Shown: one piece after another, positions 42,005 to 55,958 of the stretch
How positions within the stretch are numbered: the first letter of the stretch is position 1
Layout of the letters: each line of letters opens with the position of its first letter
From: Pohlia nutans
Taxonomy: Eukaryota; Streptophyta; Bryopsida; Bryales; Mniaceae
Assembly: GCA_022496805.1 (NCBI GenBank)
Contig: CM040106.1
Coordinates: 8,432,001-8,496,000, forward strand
Length of the DNA: 64,000 bases
Direction: 5' to 3'
Translations under genes and position numbers: made by a program
The notes under the pieces: generated by a model
Database searches by the model: none
Told to the model about the DNA's origin: nothing
The model's input: the letters and a program-made list of their open reading frames with translations, nothing else

Positions 42005-42078
42005 ATTTTTACAGTGGAGCTCAATGTACATAGTGGAGCTCACTGTAAATTGTGGAGCTCAGTGTACATTGTGGTTTC
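42005..42078. repeat. Tandem GAGCTC palindrome repeat (three units)
   Basis: TGGAGCTCA(A/C)TGTA followed by CA(T)AG/AATTG, three times at about 22-bp spacing; each contains the GAGCTC dyad. Confidence 0.8.
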
Positions 42079-42677
42079 CAAATTGGACAGTGGGTAGGTG
42101 GATGGAACATGAGGGGAATCTCGTGTATATCTACTTTCCTTGACTAAAACAAAACCTTGTGAATTTTTTTACTTTTGATTTTTTTTAAACAATTTCTTTT
42201 TACTACAATTGTTTATGTCTAAATCTCAATTGCAAACCCCATCTCAAATGCGAGAAAGTTCTAAATAAATTGTAGCTATATTCACTCATTGTAGCAATAG
42301 TTTCTCTTAAGATTCCACATCAATAGATTTTTCTTAACATTTTTACAGAAAGATTGAAAAAAACGTTTTTGCTCACTACTCACCTCTCACCGTTTCTACT
42401 CACATGATAACATTCATGGTACTACAGTCATAGAACCAAAATTATATATAAATGTTGATCTTAACCTTTAAACGTCAATGTAAGCCCCATGGGCTTATTT
42501 AAAAGAGAATAATGAAGAAAAAAGTTGATTTGCTCAACCAAATCAAGCGAGACTTATTGCGTTGGAAAGCTACTGAAAAAGCGATCTACATTCCAAATTT
42601 TCGCCTCATTTGAGAGATTGTGGAATCGTTCGTAAGCAATCAAAGTTGTCAAATTGAACAAGTTTTGAGGTTGGCGC

Positions 42678-42745
42678 AGCTGAAGTTCAGCAGTGCTGCA
42701 GTGCTATAGTGCTACAGTGCTAGCCAGCACTGCACTGCAGAGCCG
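42678..42745. repeat. CAGTGCT repeat with inverted arm
   Basis: AGTGCTGCAGTGCTATAGTG, CTACAGTGCTAG, then the inverted CAGCACTGCACTGCAG. It can form a hairpin. Confidence 0.75.
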
Positions 42746-43699
42746 TTTTTGCAAAAAAAAATTAAAAATTAAAAATTAAAAATTAAAAATAATATTAAAT
42801 ATATAAATAAATTTCCCCAAACATTTAGATTCCTTCCCGGCTACCCTGTCCAAGCCCTCTTGACGTTTAAGGGTAAACACAGTATAGTTTTTAGTACGTT
42901 CTTGCCACGTTTTGTATGGCTTAGCTAGTTCCATGTGTTATAGCCCACATAGTTTATTTTAGTTGTAGCCAATGTAATATCATATTAGTTGTGGCCCTTG
43001 AAAATATACTTTTATTGTAATTAGTTGAAATTTCTTTTTGTTACGGCCCATGATAATTCTTCTTTAGTCTAGGCCATAGTGAACCTTTCCATACTAATTA
43101 CCACCATCTTTATACAAACCTACAGTGAATCTTATATTAGAATCTAAGATCTCATTATAAAAAGTCTTAAGAAACTTTGCATTTTTAAGTTAAGTACTTT
43201 TCTTTTTCTTCACCACTTTCTATAGCATTTCACTGGGAGTTGTCAAAACAAAGTCACAGAAAGGTGCATTTGTCTATGTAGACACAATGTCTTTTGTACA
43301 ACTTTACGATAACACTATGATTGTGAAACCTACAAATGTAAATGGCCTAATTTTTCTTGAAGTATCTCACTTAACTTCCAAACTTTCTATAGCAAATTTG
43401 AACTCAAATTGATGTATTTAGGATGCCTTTCAAGTTCACCAAAGCATTGAAAATTCTTTTGCGGACATCTTTTAATTTTCGACATGCTTTTAGTATCAGT
43501 GTGCCCCATGTTGGCAGAGATTGTAAAAGCAAGAAGGCACCTCTTTTTCATAGGAGTCAAAGTGGATCTTTTTGGCATATCCGCACATAAATTTTCACTC
43601 TCATTTTTCTAATTTAAGCAATATTCTCCAATAGCACTTGTTATGTTAAAAGTGCACATAGCCATCTGCACTATTTTTAGTGCCTTGTATACAACATTT

Positions 43700-43890
43700 C
43701 TTTATTTAAAAAGATGAGAGAGTTGGAACATACCCACCCCTTTTAAGATTTCTACTAGATTTTTCTTTTGTTTTAAGGAGAGGGTAGGTAGAAACATACC
43801 CACTCCCCTTTAAAATCCACACTACATTTCTTTTGATTTTAAAGGGAGAGGGTGGGAACATACCACTCCCCTTTAAAATTCGCACTACAA
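43700..43890. repeat. Tandem repeat, three units of about 68 bp
   Basis: Units with GGAACATACCCACTCCCCTT, TTAAAAT(C/T)(C/T)(G/A)CACTAC and TTTTGATTTTAAAGGGAGAG. The small minus-strand ORF is the repeat itself. Confidence 0.8.
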
Positions 43891-45120
43891 TGTTTTTAAT
43901 GTAATGTACATTCAATTTTGGCACTTTAAATGTTAAATATGACTATATTTTTTCAAATGAACAAAATTTCAGCATGTGCACTTTTCATATGGCAAGTGCA
44001 CTTAAAATAAACAAGTATTCAATGTGGAACTTGGAATTGCATATAAATGGCAAACTTAGTGTTCACCTTTTTTAAGGGCTATTTAATGGTACCAAATGCA
44101 TTCCTATGAGACTTATAGTTACAAAGATCCAATGTGTTACCCACATAAAACAAAAAATAATACGTCACGCGTATAATAACCAAGAAATATTTCAAACCTT
44201 ATTATATAGCCTAGTGAGCCTTGTGTCGTTTGCCACATTTTGAGTACCTTATTTATAAAATTCCATAAGTTATAGCTTGCATATATATTTTTAGGTTCTA
44301 GGCAATGTAATATTTCATTTGTTGTAGCCTTTAAAGAATTTTCTTTGTTGGAACTCTTTCATAGTTCTCTTAATTATAGCTCGTAAGATCTTTGTTATTT
44401 AAAAGAAATCATTTTACTGTGGTTTAAGCTTCTTTCTTCAATTCACTATCATTTCATCGCTTTTTTGGCTCCTCACTAGAAGTTGTCAAGATTTTTCAAG
44501 CAAACTGTCCTTATTATTTTCCAATTTATACAATTTTGGATGGAAATAAATCTTTGAAATTCAATATGTTTCACACTGTAATTGGAAAATTCTAAAAAAC
44601 TAAGTAGTGCACGTCCCTTTTCTAAAGACCTAATTGTACTCAGCACGCGCTTGTAGTCACGGTACCACCACAAAACAATACACCAATCTTAATATATAGA
44701 TTCTTTTCCATTAAGTTAGAAGCTAAAATAAGCCATTTTCTTTATTTTATTTTTTATATAAAATCTTATACCCAAATTGCACTTTTAAAATTGCTAGACC
44801 ATTTCTACATTCAATTAACTTGCATATTATAAAAAATACAAGCCATCATATCGAGATAAACGTTAAATAGCAAAACAAATGTTTTATTCTATTTCTAAAG
44901 ACTATTATGCTCGAAAGCCTAAAATTTACTTTCGACTAATTTCAAATAAGTGTTTGGCAAAGATCAAGTAGACTTAATAATTTCTATCAATAGATAATGT
45001 AACATGAAGTTCTTCATATATTAAAAGTTTTTTTTATGATGAAATTGGATTATAACATTTTTTAATCAAAGATCAAAATTTTACTTTAAAAAATATTAGA
45101 CTAATCAAAAATCTATATAG

Positions 45121-45264
45121 ATGGAAAAACTGAATGTTGATATAGAAGAACAAATAAGTACAAACACTCAGTTATTAGCTGAAAATAGTCAAAGACAAGT
45201 TGAGTTCAAATTAAAAGAAGAAGAAATTGAAAAACAAATTGAAGAGACGATGCGGGTCACCAAG
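45121..45264 (+). CDS. CFAP58: CFAP58 exon a
   Basis: 48 codons after TATATAG, ending ACCAAG|GTGTAA. Includes EEQISTNTQLLAENSQRQVE and KLKEEEIEKQ. The ATG at its first codon is an internal Met, not a start, because a splice acceptor directly precedes it. Confidence 0.8.
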
Positions 45265-47129
45265 GTGTAAATTTGGTAAATTTTTTTCAAAAAAGAATAT
45301 TATTATGCATCTATACCAATAGAAGAAAATTATTAGTATAATAATTCTCTCATACAATGAATGAAGCAAGTAAAAATCTTCACTAGAATAACGTCATTAT
45401 TTTTTATTAATTCAATTATAGGTTTATCAATTCAAAAATATAATTAAAGATAGTCCAATGGACTTGTATATTTGTTTTGCATATATTATTATATAATTGA
45501 AGTAACTAATCTCTTTAATAGTTATGTGAAGTTGCATTAAACAAAGTCAAAACAATTCAATATGCTCAAGAAGATTTGAAGAAGGAATGTAATTACTTCA
45601 TTGAACAAAAACTGAAGGTGGAAAAAGACCTTGAAGAGCAAAAAACATTTATTGAACAACAAAAGAGAAGAATTGATAAAATCTCAAGGGAAAAAGACAT
45701 GATTAGCAAGATAAAGACACATGTTATCTTTTCAACCATATTTTATATTTATCATCAATAAATGATCAAAAAATAAAATTTTCAATTACATAATATAATT
45801 CAAAGATATTCCTAATTTAGAATATTAACTTCTTTAGATTTTTAATATTTGATGTTGATACAAACCTAATCAAAAAGAGGAAACCAATTTCTAAAATTGA
45901 TTTTGTTTAATAACTAAAATTTTATAAGATGATGTTTAAATATCTAAATTATTCAAAATAAATAAATCAGAAAAAACCAGATTTATTTTAGTAACTAAAT
46001 AAATGAATGACTTAATAGAATTTTATATTATTTAATCTTAGCATTGTGTCTTAAAAATTTAAAAAATTGCGACAAAATAGGCAGATTTAGAAATAAAGAG
46101 ACAACTAGATACAATAAAGGTTGGACAAGTAGCACTGAAGAACCTTGAAATAGAAGTGGATTTGTACAAACGTGCAAGTCTTAAGCATGAAGAAGAAATA
46201 AAAGTTCTTGAAAAACAAAATTCGAAATATTCAACTGAAGCATCTGTTGCATTATCAAAATATAATAATGTATGTACATATTTAATCATTTAGACAATGA
46301 ATGAAGGCATCTAAGTTTTGATATGCATATTTATACAATTAATACAAAGAGTAAAATAAACAAAGTAAAACTTATATAATTCTTTCAAAACTATATATCT
46401 CCAAAAAAGCTTTTGGAATGTAAAAATATTTTTATATTGTAAATGTAGATTTGTGGTGAAAAAAGTAAAAATATTCCTGTTTTCTAAATTTTGATTTTCA
46501 AGGACAAAACAAAATTTAAATTTAAAGTTTGATTTAAATTTAAATTTAAAGTTTGCTAATTGCTAAAGATTGTAAAAAGTCTTATTAGATTTTTTTAAAT
46601 AGATATGTAATTTATTACTTATACCATTGTGATGAATGAATAAAAATGTGGCTTTTTTGAAATTCTTTCTAGTTGTCATTGCTAATCATACAATCGACAC
46701 TAGTGTAATTGATTTGTTAAAATTCAATTATATGTATTGATAAATAATTTTTTATAGATTAATAAATTTCAAAATCTATTATATTAAAATTTAAGATAGA
46801 AATTAAAGCATTTTGTATCATAAATGTTGAAAAGAACATGCAATTGATTCAAATAGGCTTTAAATCTTGTGAAAAACAATGAAAAAAAATTTATAGATCT
46901 ACAAAAGAAGCTGGAAGATTCAGATGTAATTTTAAGACAACAACAAAATATCAATGAAGCAATTCGAAGCGAACGAAATGTATATAGTAAGAACTTAGTT
47001 ACTGCTCAAGATGAAATAAAAGAAATGAAACACAAGTTTAAATTGATGAGCCACCTTGTGGAACAACTCAAAGAAGAATTAAATTCAAAAGATATTGCTC
47101 TTATCAAAGAACATTTTGATCTACTAAAG
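45121..47129 (+). CDS. CFAP58: CFAP58 (cilia- and flagella-associated protein 58), four middle exons
   Basis: Four exons (45121-45264, 45522-45722, 46081-46269, 46857-47129) have AG/GT borders and phase 0 joins. They give 269 codons without a stop. The product is continuous coiled coil and follows animal CFAP58/CCDC147 in order: a segment like LAENxQRQxELKxKEEEI; DLEEQKTFIEQQKRRIDKIS; a segment equivalent to QxKNLExExxxYKxExxKxxxxI; and NINEAIRSERNVYSKNLVTA, QDEIKEMKHKFK, QLKEELNSKDIALIKEHFDL. CFAP58 is an axoneme-associated protein needed for motile flagella. In plants it is expected only where sperm swim. The N-terminal part (before 45121) and the C-terminal half were not found in the window, so they are in distant exons or lost. 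The reading frame is intact, which argues for a live or recently live gene. Confidence 0.85.
45522..45722 (+). CDS. CFAP58: CFAP58 exon b
   Basis: 67 codons after TTTAATAG: LCEVALNKVKTIQYAQEDLK ... EKDLEEQKTFIEQQ ... RRIDKISREKDMISK. The donor is taken as CAT|GTTATC and is weak, so the last few residues are uncertain. Confidence 0.8.
46081..46269 (+). CDS. CFAP58: CFAP58 exon c
   Basis: 63 codons between AAAATAG and AATAAT|GTATGT: ADLEIKRQLDTIKVGQVALK ... YKRASLKHEEEIKVLEKQN. Both splice sites are good. Confidence 0.82.
46857..47129 (+). CDS. CFAP58: CFAP58 exon d
   Basis: 91 codons after TTCAAATAG, the most diagnostic exon: KKLEDSDVILRQQQNINEAI, RSERNVYSKNLVTAQDEIKE and LKEELNSKDIALIKEHFDLL then K|GTTTTA. 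This matches the highly conserved QQQNLYEAVRSDRNxYSKNL region of CFAP58. Confidence 0.88.
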
Positions 47130-50100
47130 GTTTTAAACTATTGTTATATGATTGTTTAAATCTTTAATGAATATGAAAGCTTATTTTTTATGGTGTTTTA
47201 CTATAAATTAAATATAAGAAAGATAAATCAATTATATTAATAATAAGAATTTTTCTTTATTCATGTAGATTTCAAGTTCATTTTTAAATCCTTGTTGAAT
47301 GAATCATGGCATCAAACTTCAAACTTGTATTCAATGATTAAAGAACTAAACATTACAACAAAATTCCTTGTATATACGTTTTTTAAGTAGAATTTTCAAC
47401 ACTCTATAACATAAATTAGAAAACTTAATAAAATTTTATGTAAAATCCTCTAAAAGAGTGTTAGAAAATCCAAGCCAAAAAATGTAAACTAAGTGGATTT
47501 TTACTAGTGGGTATTCCACTATTACGGCGATGGCCAGTATTATAGACTCATAGCTAAACATAATGGAATTGGGTTTATATAAATGAGGCAAAACCCTTGC
47601 TACTTTTGTGCGGGTTACAAATTTTGAAAAGTCTACATCACTCTAAATGAATAAATGATAAGATGATAGTAGCACTTTATGACAAAAAATAATTACAATA
47701 TTTTTAATGTGACCACAGCCTAGGATAAAAAAATTCATAGAGACTATATTAGATCTATTTTGACTAAAAAATCTATCTTGTTTCTGGTATAATAAAAGAA
47801 TCATTCTTTAGTTATTTGTAAAAAATGGTTGAACTATTTGAATTAAAATAAAGATTATTTGATAGCACTCGATTTGTAGATTGATACACCGGTGCGTAAT
47901 ATTGGGAATTAAAATATCTATATCTAAGTTACATTTTGACTTATGATGTCCTTATAGATACATTAGTGGGTGGGAATGGGAGAGGTAGGAGATTACAAAA
48001 GATTATACCCAATTTTTGATGTCTTTGATTAATTCATTGGCCTGATTCTCTTTGTTGATACATTGTTGGAACGTCTTTGATAATGCATCCGGGAGAAGCT
48101 CTTTGTAAGAGGCATATATTTATACTATTGATGTTCTTGATTGATACTTTTTATACTGAAAGAATTTGGATATCAAGTTGGAGGTGGCATATTGTAGGTG
48201 AAATATATTTGGCCTTCTAAAATCTTTGGTTAATACATTTGTGGGCTTTATCAGAAAAGATATACCCATTTGTGTTATATATATCAGGAATATTGGTGTT
48301 TTCATTCATACGTAAGTAGGAGAAATATGCAAGTTGAAATATTTGTACACAAGATATACCTATTGATAGAACAATTTGGAATGATTTGGAATGATTTGGA
48401 ATATATTTGGAATGATGGATTTTCTAACATTTTACTAATTAAGAATGTCTCAAACATGTAGGGTTTGAAAATGTCTCAAATATTGTTTAAGAAATTGCCA
48501 AATATGAATGGCTTGATTTGTCTTGTTAATTACATTAAAAAATTCACTAAATATATAATAGACTAGTAGTAAGTGAAGCAAATTTATTCCAAATACTTAA
48601 GTAGAGAAGAAAAATTGATTTGACATCAAAAATTTAAAATTTAAAATTAAATTTTTTTAATGTAATGAAATTTGGCTATAATCAAGTGATGTATTAAAAA
48701 AACAAACCAAAACTAAATTATAATCTATAAGTGTGATTTATAGAAATAATAAGCTTAGAATTTTTTACAAAAAACATTGTACTACTACCGAGAATGCATA
48801 TAAAATTCATCTCACTTTTTTTCATTTCATTCTAATCACTTGTTAATTTTTTTTTACAAAAATGTATATAGCTCAAGCATAAAGATGTTAAACAAAAATA
48901 TTCTTGTTGAAAGTAAAAGATTACATGGTTGTGTAACCAAGCCAGTTCGGATTGTAGACTGAAGTTTCAACATATCTGTTCACAAATATAAGCACAACTA
49001 AAAAAATGTATATGGAGTTATTCTTAATTATGGCAAAAGTTTAGAATGCTTAGAAATAGAACCTTGGGCACCAAACCTACACAACCATGATTCCTGAAGA
49101 AACCCTCAATTTGTAAAGCAAAAAAAATAAAAACAAAAAACTAACCATAGATTGGAGCAAATTTAGGACACAACAACAAAAGAAGCACCAAACATTACAG
49201 AAGCAGTAAAAACAGTAGCTGGAGCAACATCAACAAGAACTACAACACCAATAGCCACAACAACAAAAGAGATAGTAGCAACAATATGAGCCACAACAAT
49301 AGTAGCAAGAGAAATATTAGTATCAATTGCATCAACAACAAGAAGTAGAGTAGTTGGAACTAGAACTGATGGTGTGATCCACACCCTCGACACCAACTTG
49401 AAATTTTCACAGTGACGCAATTTCATCTCCTACACGCCCTAACCATCTTGAAGCATTGATCGAAGGGTGTGAAGCACCTTGACAAGTCAACTCCGCAACC
49501 AATGCCGTACACAATCACTTGGTGACGTCCATCCAAAACACCTGCAAGCGATAAGGATAGAAACACGCAAGTTCATACTTGCAAATCTCATATGCAGGCT
49601 CTCGTTTTTGAGGAATTATGCTAGCACGAGCGAAATTCCATGGTCAAATTTGCAACAAATTGGACATCACAAATTGGAGTGCAACATGCTTTGTCCTCGC
49701 ATACACAGATATGATGCCATTTCCTGCATGTACGTGCAAGACGCCGACGGAGGGCGAACGTTGCCATTAATTCAAGAAATGCTTGCACCCACTTGTTGTC
49801 ACGGAGGTTGAAAGCCTAGATAGCATTTAGTTTAACCCCTAAACATTCTCACCCTTTTCAGATTTGGCAGTTTTCTAAAGATGCATTATGAAATGCAACT
49901 AAGAGGGATATTTTCAAGTTGATGAATGAATAAAAGTTGTACACTATGCATTATAGATTCTATGTATATGGTTAAATTTGTAATTGCTATCACCAATATT
50001 TTTATATTAAATTTCAAACTTAAAATTTAACACTCTTTTGTATTATGATTACAAATTAGATATTGACAATTTATTAATGAAATTTGTTGTGATTGGTTGA

Positions 50101-51689
50101 AATGTAATACTTTAAGTGTAGTAATTTCTGGAGATTTTTTGGTTCCTTAACTTTAGTAGCTAACTTTTTCAAGAGCACTTTTAGACTAAAATCTTCAAAA
50201 TTTTAGGTGGAACACTACAACATGAAATGAGGCATAAAAATTTCACACATCAACCCCTTTTTAATCGGATCACGCATGCATGGAGCTAAGTTTCCATAAA
50301 AGTTTCAATAAAAAATCCACTCTGCAAAAAGTGTATGATGAATGACAAAATGGACTTCAAATCCGTACATCATGCAAAATATGCATAGTTGGGCGGTTAG
50401 GGGTTAACATGATCCTTGCAATTTTTACAATATCCATTAACAAAGTTCCACCCAAAACCTGCGGTTACAAAAAAATAAATCGGAAAGCGACATGCATTCT
50501 CCCATCAAAAACACAAAATGAGATTTTATTAATCATTTGGGTAAATACGAAAAAGATGAGAACACCAAGTTTGGGTGCTCAAATACCCCTTAAGAATCTC
50601 TTAGACAACATCGCACTCAAACAAACTCCAGCAAACTCCAACCAAGCGCAGTGCTCAATCTTAAATCCTAGTGCCTCAATTTGATGCGCTCAAATAAGCA
50701 GTAGTGGTTGATTAACTAGAAGCGTCCAAAATACCCTAGTATAAATTGCTTCCTAAAACCCTAAGCTCCAACTATAGACAAACCACAGCAACACGCACTT
50801 AAAATCTAACAGACAAGACAAAAATGGCAGGAAACGGATGGCAAATAATTTAATTGGCAATGGCAAATGGCAAACTGATGATGGTAGAGTAGAGGAGAAG
50901 GTGTGCTCATGTAAATTGTAGTTGACGTATGCAAGGTCGAACAAATTGGCTAGCGCACAAAAAACGCAAGGCTGAACCCTAATCTATAAGAATCAAGGCA
51001 ATCAAGAAGAAAGGTAAGTGGGGTAGTGATTTGCAACATACAAACGTTGAATTGTCTGGACAGGGTCTAGGAACTAGGCAAGGCAAGCCAAATTAGAAAC
51101 TACTCACTTTGATTTGCAACACATTTAACTCTAATAAATGTTTAATAGTACCCTCTAAGAGCTTCTACAAATATAATCAAGCACAATCAACACAATAAAT
51201 CAATTTTGTCTCCACTTTGCAATCTAACCTAAATTTTCCTTTAAATTTAGAGCCCTAAAGTTCTAACATTTGAAAATCTATTAGCTTAAAGGTGTACACA
51301 AAGACACTTTAACATTCTATATGAAAATTGTCTTTAAACGTTGGTCCTTGTTTTTACACATGTTTAGACAAAATAAAGACCATTTGATCATCCAATTTGA
51401 CATTAAAACTACATTCTTAAACCTAATAAATTTAACTCACAAAATGCCCTAAGCATGCAAGTGGAAGGAGCATATCATTCATAACAAAAAGAGGAGGTGG
51501 AGTTTTTATCCCTACCAATCCTTTTGTCGCAACCGCTGTTGAGGTACAAAATCTGGAGGATCATGTCTTCTAGGTTTTAGAGGGGTGGGAGGAAAATGCA
51601 AGTGTTTGGGTAATCCACATAATAAGAGGGTTATGTCACAAAAACATAGTCCACATTACTAGGGCAATACAAAGAGAACATAGATACTT
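47130..51689. other. AT-rich spacer, possibly CFAP58 intron
   Basis: I looked for the next CFAP58 segments and did not find them. Small ORFs have no features. About 49450-49800 is less AT-rich but without a supported gene. Confidence 0.5.
49163..49426. repeat. Degenerate CAA/ACA-type trinucleotide repeat
   Basis: The plus strand is C/A-rich with repeated ACAACAA, CAACATCAACAAG and AGCAACAA text. The 87-residue Val/Ala-rich minus ORF is a translation of it. Confidence 0.6.
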
Positions 51690-52330
51690 TAAATAGTAAG
51701 GGCTAAGTGTTCTTTGAATGTAGACATATTATTTCTAGGGTTAAACGATAGGTCTATAGTAGAAATCACGCTATCTATGTCTATCAATTTGCAATGATTA
51801 GCATCGTATTTAAAGTTATTCCTATCCAGAGTTGTTTTCAACCAATTCATCATAATTTTGGTGCATGGTTTCGGCTCGCACTCCACTGGTCTCCAACTCT
51901 CCTAGAGAACTTTTGGACTTAGCTAAGCCACTAGCATCCAACCTCTACTCCTACAGACACTATAATTGGGCGTCTCCCAGCCAAGGCTTTAAAAACCAAG
52001 TCTCGTTCTTTGCATATGTGGATGGTGTCATATTTAATCCATTTAATTCAAGTTGGGTTGCATTCAACCCGTCTTCAAGTGCTAAGAGACTATTTTCATT
52101 TGTAGAGAGGCTGCTAAATCTATCAAATCTACTAGGCTTTCTCCATACTCTAAAGAATGCAAATTTGTCCATATATTACGTTGTTTGCTATGCGCCTTGT
52201 CAAACTGCAAACCAATCTTTCCATACTTGATCGCTACTAGCAGGTTCAAAATATTTGCGTACTCCAATGTCTAGCTTTCGAAAATCTTAAATCTTCTCTA
52301 TACCTTGCATTCTCCCATCTTTGCTAAAGA
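51690..52330 (-). pseudogene. Possible element-derived fragment
   Basis: Minus-strand pieces KIGLQFDKAHSKQRNIWTNL, ALEDGLNATQLELNGLNMTP and NYDELVENNSG read in order with frame changes. They look like a decayed protein rather than random sequence. Family not recognised. Confidence 0.25.
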
Positions 52331-55300
52331 AACCTCATTCAAATTAGAACTTGTGCGGTGAAATGGAACAAGTAGGTAAAGTAATGCATCTCTAGAATAC
52401 TTTATCAATAACACCACAAAATGACAAGAAAGCTAGATTTCAAAGTAGCATTAGGTGCTTATGTCACATTCTTGCAAATTTAATGTTTTTGTATTCCCTC
52501 TTGCAATGTGGTTCCTATATTTAAACCACAACGTCTATATCTCAAAGAAAAAAGCATCTTGCTAGCAAACACAATCTTCTTCCAAAGATTCAAAGAGATT
52601 TAAAGAAAAATGTCGATGTAAACAGCACGTACTACCAAATGTCTTAGTCCCTAGTACTTGTTTATGATGTGCGTCTCTATCGGTTTTTTGGGTCATATAA
52701 GCTAGTTAATGATTTAATTGCACAAATGTGATGTGCACTAGCTCAGTTTTGACTATTAGTACATTGCACATCTATTCTCAAATTGTATTAACAGATATAT
52801 GGAAAATTTTAATAAATTTGACTAAGTTTATCCAAAAAACACACATTTGCCCCTGACTAAAGGTTTTTGACAACACTATCAAGTGATTTTATTACTTTCT
52901 TGCCATTCATTACTAACAAATTCAATATGCAAACCAATACAAAAACGTTCAAATTTTCTATTGTTTTCGATGAGTTGTACAAAACAATAATCAAAATTAA
53001 TTTTTTGATAGTTTTATTGATCAGGTGCAATAAATAATGTAAAAATTAAATAAATAATAATAATAATTTGTTGTCTAGATTTTTTGGGCATAAATTATTA
53101 TTTTTAGCTGCGGAGCACCTCTAATCAGCTAAGCTCCATACCCACAGTTACTACTCGGGTTTAAGCTCGCAATGTCACACTTATACCTCAACACCCTAAC
53201 CAATTCACCACCATTACAATTTGATGATTCAAACATTACTTCTTTTTTTTACATATACACTTACAGTTCAATGATTTAGAACTTAACCGACTTTGAAGAC
53301 CATCTTAGAATAGGAAAATAACTCCTTAAGAAAATCTAGACCTAAAATATTATCTAGACCTAAAATATTCCAAAAATGTTGATCTTCTATGCACAAATGA
53401 GCTCCTAAAAACTGTTATGAACGCATTTTAATTTGTTGACCTTTACACAGCTGCAATGTTTTGTCCATATCTTTTGCATAAAGACTTATTTTGACACAAA
53501 ACTTGTTGAAGGTGGAATAAGGCTTGATATCTCAACTTTTGTGAGCTAAACACAATTCTATAAAACTTCATCTTCTATACTCAGTTGGATTCCAAAAATC
53601 TGTGTACATCACATTTCAAAAGCCTCACCTAGAGTCTTGTTACATCTTAACCCATATTCTTTGTGGACTAATGTAAGTGAATTTGATTACAAAAGGAGCA
53701 CCTTTTCCCCTTTGAAATTCACACATGCTTTCAATATAAGTAAAATTCTAGTGAGGAGTAACAATTTTTTACTTTTCGGCAATTTTGAATAATAATATAT
53801 ATTATATTCGGCAAAAAATGCCAATAATATTCCAAAATTTTAGGCATCTATTTTTAGAATTACTTTATGCCGAACCTGGTAATAAACTATCGTAGTTATA
53901 GACTAAATTCAGAGAGAGTGTTTGAAAATATCCAAGAAAATATTCTTTACTAATCCACTCCAAATTGTGTATATAACTTTTGAATAGAGGCTCAAAATCT
54001 CAAATGGGTATTAAGAGATGAAACTTTACTCAATTACCCAACTTTTTATAGTTCAAAGATTTAAAAAACATTATTCTACTATGAGAAAATGGCCGCCAAA
54101 GTCTGCTGATTTTTTTCCTTTTAAATTGTAAATGATTAGGCTAACAAAAATTCTAACCTAAAAATCCAACCATTTTGTTTCAAATGTTGCCCAAATGAAG
54201 GTGTTTTGAAAGTGTTTTATGTTTAGAAAATCATAATATCATGTTTTGATGCCTTTCAACTTTGGGAATATTCTTGAGAGTTCACAATATTCTTGAGAGT
54301 TTGTACTAAGAATTTCAAACCAATGGGATCTATATATCATGGATGCCCAAAATTGCCCAAATATAAAAAATATCATCTTTTAAACATAACTTTTTAATTG
54401 CAACTTGAATGGATCAAAAGAACTTTAGGCATTAATAGTATAATAAAACACAGTTTTTTTAAGAATTTCACATCAATGTACAGTACAACAAATGTGTTCA
54501 ACAAATATTGAATTAAAAAATAGTTTGAATTCATGACTCATGTTTTTCAAGGTTAGTTGATAATTTGTCATCAATGTGCCAACTTTGTCCTACTGCTATG
54601 GTATAAAAACATTGTTATATCTTATAAACATACAAGTTAAATCCACAAATTGCAAAAGATTTCAAATTTTCTAGTAGATTCCAAAATATTTTAAAATATT
54701 TCAAAGATTCCAAAGAGATTCGAAATTTGCTAAAATATTGTTGATTCGGTCATTGCACTATTCAAATTAAAAAAAGATAGGTAGCAATTTGTTGCTTTTT
54801 ACTAAAATTTAAAAAAAATACATGAAATTAGTCACTATAGTGCCACAAACAGTATAAATAAGTTAATTTTTTGTTGATTTGGTCACAATTTTCTAGTAGT
54901 AATTGTGGATATCAGGTAACAAAGCTAAGAGCAGCATCGTCTAAGAGACCGCGCTTCCAAGGGCGAACTCTTTATGGGCGCAAGCTCCTGGTTGAGATTG
55001 TGAGGGCGATCTCTCGTGCGCGCTCCTAAACCGAATGCGCCAATGAGATAATAAAAACAACAAATGAGAATCTACTGAAGTTCCATGTCGGCCGACAGTC
55101 GATAGGTAGGTCTATGGAAATGGAAGAAAGTAGCCTCCAACTCTATATTGGTTGTCGGCTGATAGGCGGAAACTAGTCGTCCGCTTAATTGTCAATTCAT
55201 CAGTCTATTAAAGCACCGGCGGCCTCAAGTTTTGCCAAAGCACTTGCGACAGACGCTTTAGGAATTATATGAGAAGTAGGTGGCCCTCTTTTGGCATGCG

Positions 55301-55958
55301 AGGGCATCCTTTGAGAGAACATAATGATGCTTGCGTTCACAACTTAGATATAGACAAGGCTCTTTCTACCAACGGGGCATTGAACACAACCTGGCAATAA
55401 CCGACTTCCCATTCTTCTTTGATTTCATAGGAATCCACAATTCTACCTCTGAATTTCCATATCTTGAGCTTAGAGATAGGTCAACACACTCTAACACTCG
55501 TCCAAGCCATACAAGAAAGTAGTGGTTGTTCTTTATTCAACAAAGAACAAAGTCTCCTAGCAACACCCACTAGAAGGGATTGAAAGTCAACTTTGGTCTC
55601 CCCTTTGTTGGACGAAAATTAAGAAAAGGGTCAACATCATCCTTGGGCGTAATGTCGTCAAGATTAAATGGACTAGATTTGGAATCCAGGATTGCTCAAG
55701 TATAATCACGTGCCCAGTCTAATATTTGCCAAAATCCTTCGACAAATGTTGTAGGCACAGGGGGCAATGGACAATTGATCATTGTGTAGATTTTCTCCCA
55801 TATGCAATACAGTTGGCCATCTCCTCAAAGTATCTTCTATTACGGGCCATACTTGAATTTTAAACTCAATGTAATTTGAAATTCCATTCTTAATGAGACT
55901 CTTCTTCTCTCTGCATTCACTAGCCCTTGCATGCTCTTTCTTGGAATTTGGTAGTTCC
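52331..55958. other. AT-rich spacer
   Basis: No gene seen. From about 54925 to 55200 the sequence becomes GC-richer (GCGCGCTCC, GTCGGCCGACAG), which may be an insertion. No inverted ends were found. Confidence 0.5.

Larger units (their letters stand above)
41500..45120. other. AT-rich spacer with small repeats
   Basis: No gene supported. It holds three small repeat clusters listed separately. The last part may be intron of the CFAP58 gene, since an acceptor ends at 45120. Confidence 0.5.

Noticed and set aside
45121..45123. ATG as the start codon of CFAP58
   Set aside because: It follows a splice acceptor directly and the encoded segment corresponds to the middle of the protein.
51865..52230. 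121-codon plus ORF
   Set aside because: The minus strand of the same place gives pieces with more protein-like character; no motif on the plus strand.
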